A stretch of DNA of 64,000 bases from contig JBCFYV010011164.1 in NCBI GenBank assembly GCA_039000515.1, forward strand, positions 41,585,352-41,649,351. Direction: 5' to 3'. A model generated the notes under the pieces. The model had not been told where the DNA came from. It saw nothing but the letters and a program-made list of their open reading frames with translations, and ran no database searches. How positions within the stretch are numbered: position 1 is the stretch's first letter; each line of letters starts with the position of its first letter. The DNA comes from Timema cristinae (Eukaryota > Arthropoda > Insecta > Phasmatodea > Timematidae). Positions 55,615 through 64,000 of the stretch are shown piece after piece. The position numbers and the translations under genes are program-made.

Positions 55615-55870
55615 TAGTACCCGCACAAATGGGCACGCGGACAAAGGCGTCTTGTCTGGTCTGCACGATGACAGCGAGGTCAGATTTTGGTTGAGTGTAC
55701 CGAGGGGTTATTATGACACTAACTGGTTTGATATCAAACGTTTATCCATTCTTTCTCTCTTTCTACACGGAAATGTAGTTGCATTTACTCTAAACTCTAC
55801 CTTCCTCATACCTATCCAATTAGTGTAAATATACGGATAATCCGGATGGGTGGTAAGACGTGGTGAAAAA
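55615..55870 (+). mobile_element. SINE-A, plus strand
   Basis: Head GGGCACGCGGACAAAGGCG, B-box-like GAGGTCAGATTTTGG, body TACACGGAAATGTAGTTGC, tail AATCCGGATGGGTGGTAAGA. Confidence 0.78.
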
Positions 55871-55874
55871 ACCC

Positions 55875-56470
55875 ACTGAAATCACACAGTAATAAAATAT
55901 GATTTTGTTAGAAAGAATCTTTAAAAAAAATACAAACTTTTTTGCACACAACATTGACAATATATTATTAGTATTTATTTTTATAATTATTGATATCTGT
56001 CAAAAGCTACAGCTTAAGAACAGGCTTGACGTATGAATACGTGAGAGTAAATCTAGAAGTTTTTCTAGCTGTAAGAGCTTCCTTTGAAAATTAAATTTTA
56101 CTTTATGTATGTTGAAATTTTAATTTTGATGGGGTGGTGGGCTAACTTAAGTGATCTGGAGAGCATGAGCTTACTGATTGATGAAGATAGCTACAGTCAG
56201 ATGAATATAAGAAGAGCTTTTGACAGTTTCAGAAGCTACTAAAATAATCTTTCTTCATTCTTACATAAAGCTATGGACACCACATACGTAAATTTAAATA
56301 TATAATATCGCTACATAAAAAGTAATACTAATAATATAGTAAAATTTTGGTCAATTTTGAACACATAAAAGTTTGTATTTTCTAAACTACTCTTCCCACC
56401 AGAACCCTAATAGAGCTTTTGTTTCGGTATTAACTCAATAGATGGTGCTCAGAATTAAACTAGATCTGAT
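55875..56470. other. AT-rich spacer
   Basis: Nothing recognised. Confidence 0.45.
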
Positions 56471-56474
56471 AGTC

Positions 56475-57160
56475 ACCCTCTCAACCCTTTCTCGCGCCCG
56501 ATATGTAGGCAACCAGTCAGACTTGTAAAACATGCTAATAGCTGCTACAGTCCCACCTCTCAATTCTCTTCCTCGCCCTATATACAGGCAACCAGTCAGA
56601 CTTGTAAAACATGCTAATAGCTGCTACAGTCCCACCTCTCAATTTTCTTCCTCGCCCTATATACAGACAACCAGTCATACTTATAAAACATGCTAATAGC
56701 TGCTACAGTCCCACCTCTCAATTCTCTTCCTCGCCCTATATACAGACAACCAGTCAGACTTGTAAAACATGCTAATAGCTGCTACAGTCCCACCTCTTAA
56801 TTCTCTTCCTCGCCCTATATACAGACAACCAGTCAGACTTGTAAAACATGCTAATAGCTGCTACAGTCCCACCTCTTAATTCTCTTCCTCGCCCTATATA
56901 CAGACAACCAGTCAGACTTGTAAAACATGCTAATAGCTGCTACAGTCCTACCTCTCAATTCTCTTCCTCGCCCTATATACAGACAACCAGTCAGACTTGT
57001 AAAACATGCTAATAGCTGCTACAGTCCCACCTCTCAATTCTCTTCCTCGCCCTATATACAGACAACCAGTCAGACTTGTAAAACATGCTAATAGCTGCTA
57101 CAGTCCCACCTCTCAATTCTCTTCCTCGCCCTATATACAGACAACCAGTCAGACTTGTAA
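56475..57160. repeat. 79-bp tandem array, about 8.7 copies
   Basis: Unit contains AACATGCTAATAGCTGCTAC, CCACCTCTCAATTCTCTTCC and CCCTATATACAGACAACCAG. The left edge unit (CTCGCGCCCGATATGTAGGC) is diverged; inner units differ at one to four sites. 79 is not a multiple of three, so no long frame results. Confidence 0.96.
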
Positions 57161-57164
57161 AGAG

Positions 57165-57428
57165 GGCTATAGGTGGGCAACATATTTTCCAATATAACCG
57201 CGGTTGTTATTAATGAGAAGTGAAATTCAATACACCATGTAAAAATTGAGAAATTATGTTACTCAATCGGGCATTTAAAACAACACACACAGTTTGAACA
57301 AGTTTATTCATAACAGGTACACTTTAATTACTCGTTTAAAACCTCCTCAAAGGCAAATGATGAAAGCTGTTAGGTTTGAAAATGTAAGACAATTGAATGC
57401 AGCATTTTACAATATTGTTTTCTTACCC
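57165..57428. other. AT-rich spacer
   Basis: Nothing recognised. Confidence 0.35.
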
Positions 57429-57429
57429 T

Positions 57430-57955
57430 GTCAGGCCTATTGAGAACGATTTTTTCTAAATAGTTATCTACTCTTTTCTCACGCAAATGCAGGTGAATTA
57501 CCTATAAAATGCTTTCTTACTCATCCCTACCCTATTAGAGTAATTATATATTATGCGTATAACCTGAACAATAATTATATTATAATATATTGCGCGTCTG
57601 GGCTATATCACTCGTAGCCAAGTTAGTGTAAAGGTAAGTCAGTACTAATGTACCGTTGCCCAGGACACGCCAGAATGTACTAATCGTACCTCCTTATCTT
57701 GAAGGCTCTTTCCTTGTCCCTATGAGATGAGTTAAGGGTGAAAGTGAATATGAGGGTGTGGAACTAGTATAATCTCTTAAAACTAGCTTAAGTCTAACTA
57801 GCCAATCCCTCCTATCGTTGGGGTGATTCCCCTTTTGAGAGAAATACCCAAGGTACCATCCGGGAATCGAGTCCGGGACCCCTGGGCTCGTAGTCAGGTG
57901 CACTGACCACTACACCATGAGGCTGGTTTGAACAACTAGTAAGACTCGGTGATAA
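57430..57955 (+). mobile_element. SINE-A, plus strand, split by SINE-D
   Basis: Left part CTCACGCAAATGCAGGTG to GCGTATAACCTGAACA; right part ACTAGTAAGACTCGGTGATA. Together they rebuild the A tail around the SINE-D insertion. Confidence 0.85.
57572..57928 (-). mobile_element. SINE-D, minus strand, nested in a SINE-A tail
   Basis: GCGCGTCTGGGCTATATCAC, CCGTTGCCCAGGACACGCC, CTTAAAACTAGCTTAAGTC (two-unit middle repeat), reversed head GGGAATCGAGTCCGGGACCC. TGAACAA flanks it at 57565-57571 and 57929-57935. Confidence 0.9.
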
Positions 57956-57959
57956 AAAA

Positions 57960-58640
57960 AATCTAGATCAATATCTTTACTGATGAATTTCATCGTAGAG
58001 AACGTCAATTCGCACATCTAGGTCGATCTATCATGGACAATCATTACGTCCATCAAGTTGGACCGCCACATTTTCCAAATATATTAAAATTCAAACGTTC
58101 GGTTGTGCTACGTTTGTGCTCATACGTTCCTTAAATTCAACTTTTGTGTTGTCAAACTACCCCCGTGGTAACGAGTTTAATCCGACTTGAGATTCAGGTT
58201 TGTGCCACATTTTCGAATCAAAGTTACATCTATTATTCCTGCTGGAATAAATTTTGGTATCATACGTTTATTGCTTGCTCTTCTATAACAATCAATTTTT
58301 TTTTAAAGTTATTTGGAACCATTTACCTTTACAACTCGTGCACTGGTGCGATTTGAAATCAATTAATCATCGATTAGAGTTAATAGATACACATTTATTC
58401 ATTGAGTGCAATAACAATATCAGTTCTTTAATCGACTTACGGCCTTAATAACGAACAGTTCTGACAATTAATCATATAATATATCTAGTATTGTACAGTA
58501 GCACAAACATACAAACATTACTTACATAGTTCATGTCGTGTCATTCCAAGTGGCATCAACCATCACTCATCGTTCATATTTCATTTTGCAATCGCATTTT
58601 ATAAAAACTGTAAACGCTTCAGTCTAAGTGAAAAACTACC
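57960..58640. other. spacer, no gene recognised
   Basis: Overlapping short frames at 58144-58448 have no domain. Confidence 0.4.
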
Positions 58641-58644
58641 TAGG

Positions 58645-59125
58645 TATTTATTTTTTAGGTATTTAAAGTGCACTCCCTAAAGTGACTGATTAGATCAGCA
58701 CACAACTTATAAACAAACTTAAATCTATAACAGAAACAACACCCATCCCCCAGCCGTTAATTAATCCTAGTGAACCCCAATTAAGTGGTCTAAGGTGTCA
58801 GTTTTGTGTTGGACTGGCCTGCTGATGACTGGGATATTGGGGTTTGATGTACTTAGGAAGGTTTATCCTAAATGGTTTTCCACTCTCCTTCCGCGCAAAT
58901 GCGGGTAAATTACCTCTAAAAGGCTTCCTTCCTCATCCCTACCCCATTAAAATATTAATAAATGTGCGTACAACCTGAACAGTTAGTAAGACGTGGTGAT
59001 AAATGTAAAAAGGAGAAACCCCACATTTCTCCAATTGCAAGCTTTTCGGCCATGCTAAGAATCGAATCCGGAACCCTTAGTTCAATTGGCAGCCATCCTA
59101 CTGACTGAGCTAAGGTGTCTGACTT
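58645..59125 (-). mobile_element. SINE-C, minus strand, split by SINE-A
   Basis: C/G tail TAGGTATTTAAAGTGCACTC, body CATCCCCCAGCCGTTAATTA, then after the SINE-A the rest CACATTTCTCCAATTGCAAG and reversed head GAATCGAATCCGGAACCC ... CTGACTGAGCTAAGGTG. Confidence 0.85.
58780..59008 (+). mobile_element. SINE-A, plus strand, nested in SINE-C
   Basis: GTGGTCTAAGGTGTCAGTTT, CCTAAATGGTTTTCCACTC, CGCGCAAATGCGGG, tail CTGAACAGTTAGTAAGACG. Flanks GTGAACCCCA and GAGAAACCCCA look like a worn target duplication. Confidence 0.8.
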
Positions 59126-59208
59126 TAACAGCTTAATTAATTCGAACATTTTTAAGGAGAGGTTTAATTTTTAAGTAATGTTAGTTGCAAAATATTATAT
59201 TAGATCAA

Positions 59209-59488
59209 GGTGACCTGGTGGTCTAGGGGTAAGGTGTCAGACTTCTATGCTGGCGGCCGGGTTCAATCCTCGGTCCCGGCAAAGATTTATATGATTACCA
59301 AACCCTTCCTTCACCTCTGACAAGACATCTTGTGAATGTGAGGAATGCCAGGCCTCCACCGTGGTTCGGATTCCACGTTAAACTGTAGGTCCTCCATTTC
59401 ATCTCACAATCACCCTACCATTACACATTAGCGTAAGTGCGTATAACCCGAATGGGTAGTAAGACGCGGTGCTAATAATAATAATAAT

Positions 59489-59534
<46 letters not shown>

Positions 59535-59550
59535 GTAATAATAATAATAA
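59209..59550 (+). mobile_element. SINE-B full length, first of a same-site pair
   Basis: Head GGTGACCTGGTGGTCTAGGG, full body and tail, (TAA)n of about 80 bp. TATATTAGATCAA lies before it (59196-59208) and after it (59551-59563). Confidence 0.95.
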
Positions 59551-59563
59551 TATATTAGATCAA

Positions 59564-59844
59564 GGTGATCTGGTGGTCTAGGGTTAAGGTGTCAGACTTC
59601 TGTGCTGGCGTCCGGGGTTCAATCCCCGGTCCCGGCACAGATTTATCTGATTACTAAACCCTTCCTTCACCTCTGACAATACATCTTGTGAATGTGGGGA
59701 ATGCCAGGCCTCCACCGTGGTTCGGATTCCACGTTAAACTGTAGGTCCTCCATTTCATCTCACAATCACCCTACCATTACACATTAGCGTAAGTGCGTAT
59801 AACCCGAACGGGTAGTAAGACGCGGTGCTAATAATAATAAAAAA
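59564..59844 (+). mobile_element. SINE-B full length, second of a same-site pair
   Basis: Head GGTGATCTGGTGGTCTAGGG, B box GGGGTTCAATCCCCGG. TATATTAGATCAA lies before it (59551-59563) and after it (59845-59857). The two copies differ at several bases and in tail length. Confidence 0.95.
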
Positions 59845-59929
59845 TATATTAGATCAAATATATTTCATCGTTTAGATTATGACTTTTACTGTCACGGAGA
59901 TGTTGGAGATGTTTTGGGAAAAGGATTTG

Positions 59930-60168
59930 CCCGTGCGCCACTTCTTGCTACCCGTCCGGGCTCTTCGCATATGTATATTTGTGGAAATTACTATTCTGGG
60001 CATTATTGTCTAAATGGCATGCTCATTTAGTTTGGTTTGCAGGTTGGAGTTTGAATCACAGTTGAATAGACTGGAGGTGTTTTTCCTACACGATTTCCAA
60101 CTCAGGCTCATTGAAAGTGCGAGCATACTTCCTCTAAATTCTAACTACCACATTAGTTCAATTAATAC

Positions 60169-60209
<41 letters not shown>

Positions 60210-60262
60210 CTGTCTGTGTGTGTGTGTGCATAACTATAATGGGCTGTAAGACGCGGTGCTTT
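59930..60262 (+). mobile_element. SINE-A pieces with (AT)n(GT)n in the tail
   Basis: A minus-strand tail piece (CTTGCTACCCGTCCGGGC) at 59948, then a plus-strand copy: TTGGAGTTTGAATCACAG, GTGTTTTTCCTACACG, ACCACATTAGTTCAATTAAT. A (TA)n(TG)n tract (60169-60229) separates it from its tail ATGGGCTGTAAGACGCGGTG. Confidence 0.75.
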
Positions 60263-60343
60263 ATATATAATATACATACATATAATAAATATATCTGTGC
60301 GTATAACTCGAACGGGTTCAAAATAAGGAAGATAGAATTAAAG

Positions 60344-60346
<3 letters not shown>

Positions 60347-60384
<38 letters not shown>

Positions 60385-60625
60385 GTTATTATTAGCACCG
60401 CGTCTTACTACCCGTTCGGGTTATACGCACTTACGCTAATGTGTAATGGTAGGGTGATTGTGAGATGAAATGGAGGACCTACAGTTTAACGTGGAATCCG
60501 AACCACGGTGGAGGTCTGGCATTCCCCACATTCACAAGATGTCTTGTCAGAGGTGAAGGAAGTGTTTGGTAATCAGATAAATTTGTGCCGGGACCGAGGA
60601 TTGAACCCCGGCCGCCAGCACATAA
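60347..60625 (-). mobile_element. SINE-B truncated at TGTGCTGG, minus strand, 11-bp target duplication
   Basis: (ATT)n, tail CCGCGTCTTACTACCCG, full body, ending CCCGGCCGCCAGCACA, that is at TGTGCTGG in SINE orientation. AATTAAAGGTA flanks it at 60336-60346 and 60626-60636. Confidence 0.93.
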
Positions 60626-60714
60626 AATTAAAGGTAATGTACTGGAATACGAAAATAAATCACTAGGGTTGGAACCAGTTTCCCAGAAGCATATAGTAAC
60701 TGTATAAATCTGAG

Positions 60715-60983
60715 ACCCGCCTCGGTGGCGTAGTTGGTTAACGCGCTTGTTGTTTTGAGCTCGACTGCTGAGGACGGGGAGATTGAGGTTCGAATCTCGG
60801 TCGGGTGAACTGGGGGTGGTTTTTCTTAAATTGTTTTCCCCTCTTCCTCCACGCAAATGCGGGTTCACTTCCTCTAATTCAACCTTCCCAATTCCTAATC
60901 CATTAGCGTAATTAGTACTTAAAGCGTATAACCCGAACGGGTAGTAAGACGTGGTGCTAAATATTATTATTATTATAATTATA
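60715..60983 (+). mobile_element. SINE-A full length, 11-bp target duplication
   Basis: Head CGCCTCGGTGGCGTAGTTGG, B box GGTTCGAATCTCGGTCGGG, body and tail CCCGAACGGGTAGTAAGACG. ATAAATCTGAG flanks it at 60704-60714 and 60984-60994. One of the least damaged A copies. Confidence 0.96.
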
Positions 60984-61079
60984 ATAAATCTGAGCGTATT
61001 AATGCTCTCGGCCATGGAAGACATATATTGAAGGACGCCAAAGCCTGCAAATAAAAACTACTATAGTAAAAAAAGCTTA

Positions 61080-61300
61080 TTTTTTAGCACCTCGTCTTAT
61101 TATCCGTTCTGGTTCGACGCATATTTACTAATTACACTAATTATTTGGGCATGAGGAAGGTTGAGTTTAAAGAAAGTGTACTCGCATTTTAAGTTGAGTG
61201 AGAATGTAAAATCAAACCACCCGAATGGGATTCGAACCCCAATCCCCCGTCATCGATTGTCCACTCTATTGCGAGAGTGACTCTTTAGACAAAAAAAAAG
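61080..61300 (-). mobile_element. SINE-A, minus strand
   Basis: TAGCACCTCGTCTTATTATCC, GAGGAAGGTTGAGTTTAAAG, reverse B box GGGATTCGAACCCCAATC, head TTGCGAGAGTGACTCTTTAG. Confidence 0.85.
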
Positions 61301-61301
61301 G

Positions 61302-61550
61302 TAGCTTACCTTAATTTAAAATGCTGTTCTTGTACGTTTATAATTTGTAGCCTACCAATAAAAAAGTTTTTAACGGGGAAAATGGCATAATCTCATTCTT
61401 TTGTTTTTAATAAAATAAAAAATATTATTTTTATTTTTATTTATATGCATTGTAGCTTTCCAAACAAATCAAACATGAAAAAAAATCTCTAAAAAAAATT
61501 GATATATCGGAGCTCTTGATCCGCATGAATCAGGGCTCTAGATTTATATT
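61302..61550. other. AT-rich spacer
   Basis: Nothing recognised. Confidence 0.35.
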
Positions 61551-61551
61551 C

Positions 61552-61705
61552 AACTTGTGAATGTGAGGAATGCCAGGCCTCCACCGTGGTTAGGATTCCA
61601 CGTTAAACTGTAGGCCCTCTATTTCCTCTCACAATCACCCTACCATTACACATTAGCGTAAGTGCGTACAACCCGAACGGGTAGTAAGACGCCGTGCTTA
61701 TAATA
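61552..61705 (+). mobile_element. SINE-B truncated at CTTGTGAATG
   Basis: Begins CTTGTGAATGTGAGG and runs through the body to the tail CCCGAACGGGTAGTAAGACG. Same 5' break as the copy at 21460. Confidence 0.9.
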
Positions 61706-61706
61706 A

Positions 61707-61958
61707 TACACGGTCAGAATTGGTGCGCCCCCCGCCCCCTCAAAGAAAGACTGAGCTGGAGCTGTTAGCTACAGCCTCTCAGGTCAAACACTAAATAACG
61801 TTTTCACAGTAATTAAGCTCTGGTGGAGATTTCCTCGTTTCGACTCGCTGCGATTATATAACAATAGGTCCGTGTGGTGATTTGGTGTGGACGTGTGGAG
61901 AGGTATCTACCTCCTCAGGGAGTGGTAACATCCTATGTTTGGGTCTAAATTATGTTAT
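61707..61958. other. spacer with some GC-rich patches
   Basis: Nothing recognised. Confidence 0.35.
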
Positions 61959-61960
61959 TT

Positions 61961-62691
61961 AGTGCTTGGGAAACAGATAAAATACAACTAGTGGTGGAAA
62001 AACAGATAAAATACAAATAGTGGTGGAGACACAGATAAAATACAACTAGTGGTGGAGACACAGATAAAATACAACTAGTGGTGGAGACACAGATAAAATA
62101 CAACTAGTGGTGGAGAAACAGATAAAATACAACTAGTGGTGGAGACACAGATAAAATACAACTAGTGGTGGAGAAACAGATAAAATATAACTAGTGGTGG
62201 AGAAACAGATAAAATATAACTAGTGGTGGAAAAACCGATAAAATACAACTAGTGGTGGAGAAACAGATAAAATACAACTAGTGGTGGAGACACAGATAAA
62301 ATACAACTAGTGGTGGAGACACAGATAAAATACAACTAGTGGTGGAAAAACAGATAAAATATAACTAGTGGTGGAAAAACCGATAAAATACAACTAGTGG
62401 TGGAGAAACAGATAAAATACAACTAGTGGTGGAGACACAGATAAAATACAACTAGTGGTGGAAAAACAGATAAAATATAACTAGTGGTGGAAAAACCGAT
62501 AAAATACAACTAGTGGTGGAGAAACAGATAAAATACAACTAGTGGTGGAGACACAGATAAAATACAACTAGTGGTGGAGACACAGATAAAATACAACTAG
62601 TGGTGGAGACACAGATAAAATACAACTAGTGGTGGAGAAACAGATAAAATACAACTAGTGGTGGAGACACAGATAAAATATAACTAGTGGT
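61961..62691. repeat. 29-bp tandem array, about 25 copies
   Basis: Unit CACAGATAAAATACAACTAG plus TGGTGGAGA. Variants GAGAAACAG, GAGACACAG and AAAAACCG recur in order, giving repeated blocks (for example 62220-62340 against 62340-62520). Confidence 0.96.
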
Positions 62692-63545
62692 GGGGATGCA
62701 GGTATAATACAAATAGTGTTGGGAGAACATTAAATACCACTAGTGGTGGGGATGCAGGTATAATACAAATAGTGTTGGGAGAACATTAAATACCACTAGT
62801 GGTGGGGATGCAGGTATAATACAAATAGTGTTGGGAGAACATTAAATACCACTAGTGGTGGGGATGCAGGTATAATACAAATAGTGTTGGGAGAACATTA
62901 AATACCACTAGTGGTGGGGATGCAGGTATAATACAAATAGTGTTGGGAGAACATTAAATACCACTAGTGGTGGGGATGCAGGTATAATACAAATAGTGTT
63001 GGGAGAACATTAAATACCACTAGTGGTGGGGATGCAGGTATAATACAAATAGTGTTGGGAGAACATTAAATACCACTAGTGGTGGGGATGCAGGTATAAT
63101 ACAAATAGTGTTGGGAGAACATTAAATACCACTAGTGGTGGGGATGCAGGTATAATACAAATAGTGTTGGGAGAACATTAAATACCACTAGTGGTGGGGA
63201 TGCAGGTATAATACAAATAGTGTTGGGAGAACATTAAATACCACTAGTGGTGGGGATGCAGGTATAATACAAATAGTGTTGGGAGAACATTAAATACCAC
63301 TAGTGGTGGGGATGCAGGTATAATACAAATAGTGTTGGGAGAACATTAAATACCACTAGTGGTGGGGATGCAGGTATAATACAAATAGTGTTGGGAGAAC
63401 ATTAAATACCACTAGTGGTGGGGATGCAGGTATAATACAAATAGTGTTGGGAGAACATTAAATACCACTAGTGGTGGGGATGCAGGTATAATACAAATAG
63501 TGTTGGGAGAACATTAAATACCACTAGTGGTGGGGATGCAGGTAT
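62692..63545. repeat. 56-bp higher-order array, 15 copies
   Basis: Unit GGGGATGCAGGTATAATAC ... AAATAGTGTTGGGAGAAC ... ACCACTAGTGGT. Each 56-mer is two diverged 28-29-mers of the neighbouring array (AATACAAATAGTGTTGG and AAATACCACTAGTGGTGG). The 15 copies are essentially identical by eye. From 63545 to about 63640 worn single units follow. Confidence 0.96.
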
Positions 63546-63639
63546 ATTTCAACTAGCTATGAGGAAACAGATATAACACAAATAGTGCTGGGGAAACAAA
63601 TAGCATAGAATTGACGGTGGGGAAACAAATATAACGTAA

Positions 63640-64000
63640 ATTTGGGCCACTTTGACCCAAAAAGTAATTTTTTTTTTGTACATTTATTACCAAACGATAT
63701 GTTTAAACGCATTAATTGTGCTAATAACCTAATGTTTACTACTTTTGTGAGATTTTTCTAAGACTTCAGGTCTTTTTCGAACAAAATTTTTAATATTATA
63801 TATATATAACAAATAATTGAAATTTGGGCTCAAGTAGCCCCTAGGTGGGGTACTTGGACCCAAGTCACATTAGAAACCATTTAAATATAAGAATGGTCAT
63901 CTTCTTCCTTTTCTTTATCTGCCACAGGATCTACAGAGGGCGGATCTCAGGCTGGTGGTTTTGAATGAGTCGGGGAAGGCTCATTGGTTGGCGCATATAT
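63640..64000. other. window edge, possible end of a gene or transposon
   Basis: CTTCTTCCTTTTCTTTATC then TGCCACAG at 63932 has splice-acceptor form, followed by a frame open to the window end (DLQRADLRLVVLNESG). On the minus strand the same region reads DPVADKEKEEDDHSYI and then a stop, which looks like an acidic C-terminus. GGGCCACTTTGACCC (63643) and GGTACTTGGACCC (63849) are related short words. I cannot decide between the readings. Confidence 0.3.

Noticed and set aside
60724..60800. tRNA gene at the SINE-A head
   Set aside because: The same head is followed by the same body and tail at 15723 and 50675, with target duplications, so it is a SINE.
60479..61024. 181-codon minus-strand ORF
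   Set aside because: It runs across SINE-B, spacer and SINE-A sequence; no domain.

Overview
The window looks like intergenic DNA from an animal, most likely an arthropod and probably an insect. It is AT-rich and full of tRNA-headed SINEs, decayed LINEs and cut-and-paste transposon remnants. It also has two copies of an interspersed repeat containing TTGCCCGC plus a short AT/TC-rich tail, a type I know from insect genomes; that is recall, not a search. I found no intact host protein gene, no tRNA gene, no rRNA and no CRISPR array. Nearly all long open frames are side effects of tandem arrays whose unit length is a multiple of three (45, 105 and 78 bp).

Layout. 1-5 kb: a 55-bp-class array, then a 34-bp array whose units each carry a perfect hairpin. 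5-9 kb: a foldback element and a retro-style duplicated block. 9-19 kb: scattered SINEs and AT-rich spacers. 19-20.2 kb: a 45-bp array. 23.9-24.7 kb: an internally deleted hAT transposon that keeps the C-terminal transposase exon. 25.2-26.1 kb: a SINE whose short internal motif has grown into about 53 copies. 27.4-29.3 kb: a 105-bp array. 30.9-37.4 kb: palindromic TTAA-flanked MITEs, a small hAT-like MITE and a 1.6-kb element with long terminal inverted repeats (TIRs). 39.47-42.02 kb: a 2.55-kb DNA transposon with near-perfect TIRs and a target duplication, carrying a broken ORF of the DUF7869-like family. 45-48 kb: two LINE remnants, one with a 46-bp array grown out of its own coding sequence, the other split by an inverted SINE dimer. 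49-64 kb: SINEs, three more arrays, and a 29-bp array that passes into a 56-bp higher-order array.

SINE families (names are mine): A and B have different tRNA-like heads but the same 3' tail, with the palindromic core ACCCGAACGGGT and (TAA)n. C and G have different heads and a second shared tail. D and E have their own bodies. Several insertions have 7-15 bp target duplications and are nested, which gives a relative order of events.

The most interesting object is the DUF7869-like element at 39470-42023. The sequence shows TIRs, a target duplication and a multi-exon-free coding body in one unit, which argues that this uncharacterised protein family is a transposase. Second come the arrays that were born inside transposable elements (SINE-D at 25.4 kb, LINE at 45.4 kb), where the pre-expansion state can be seen.
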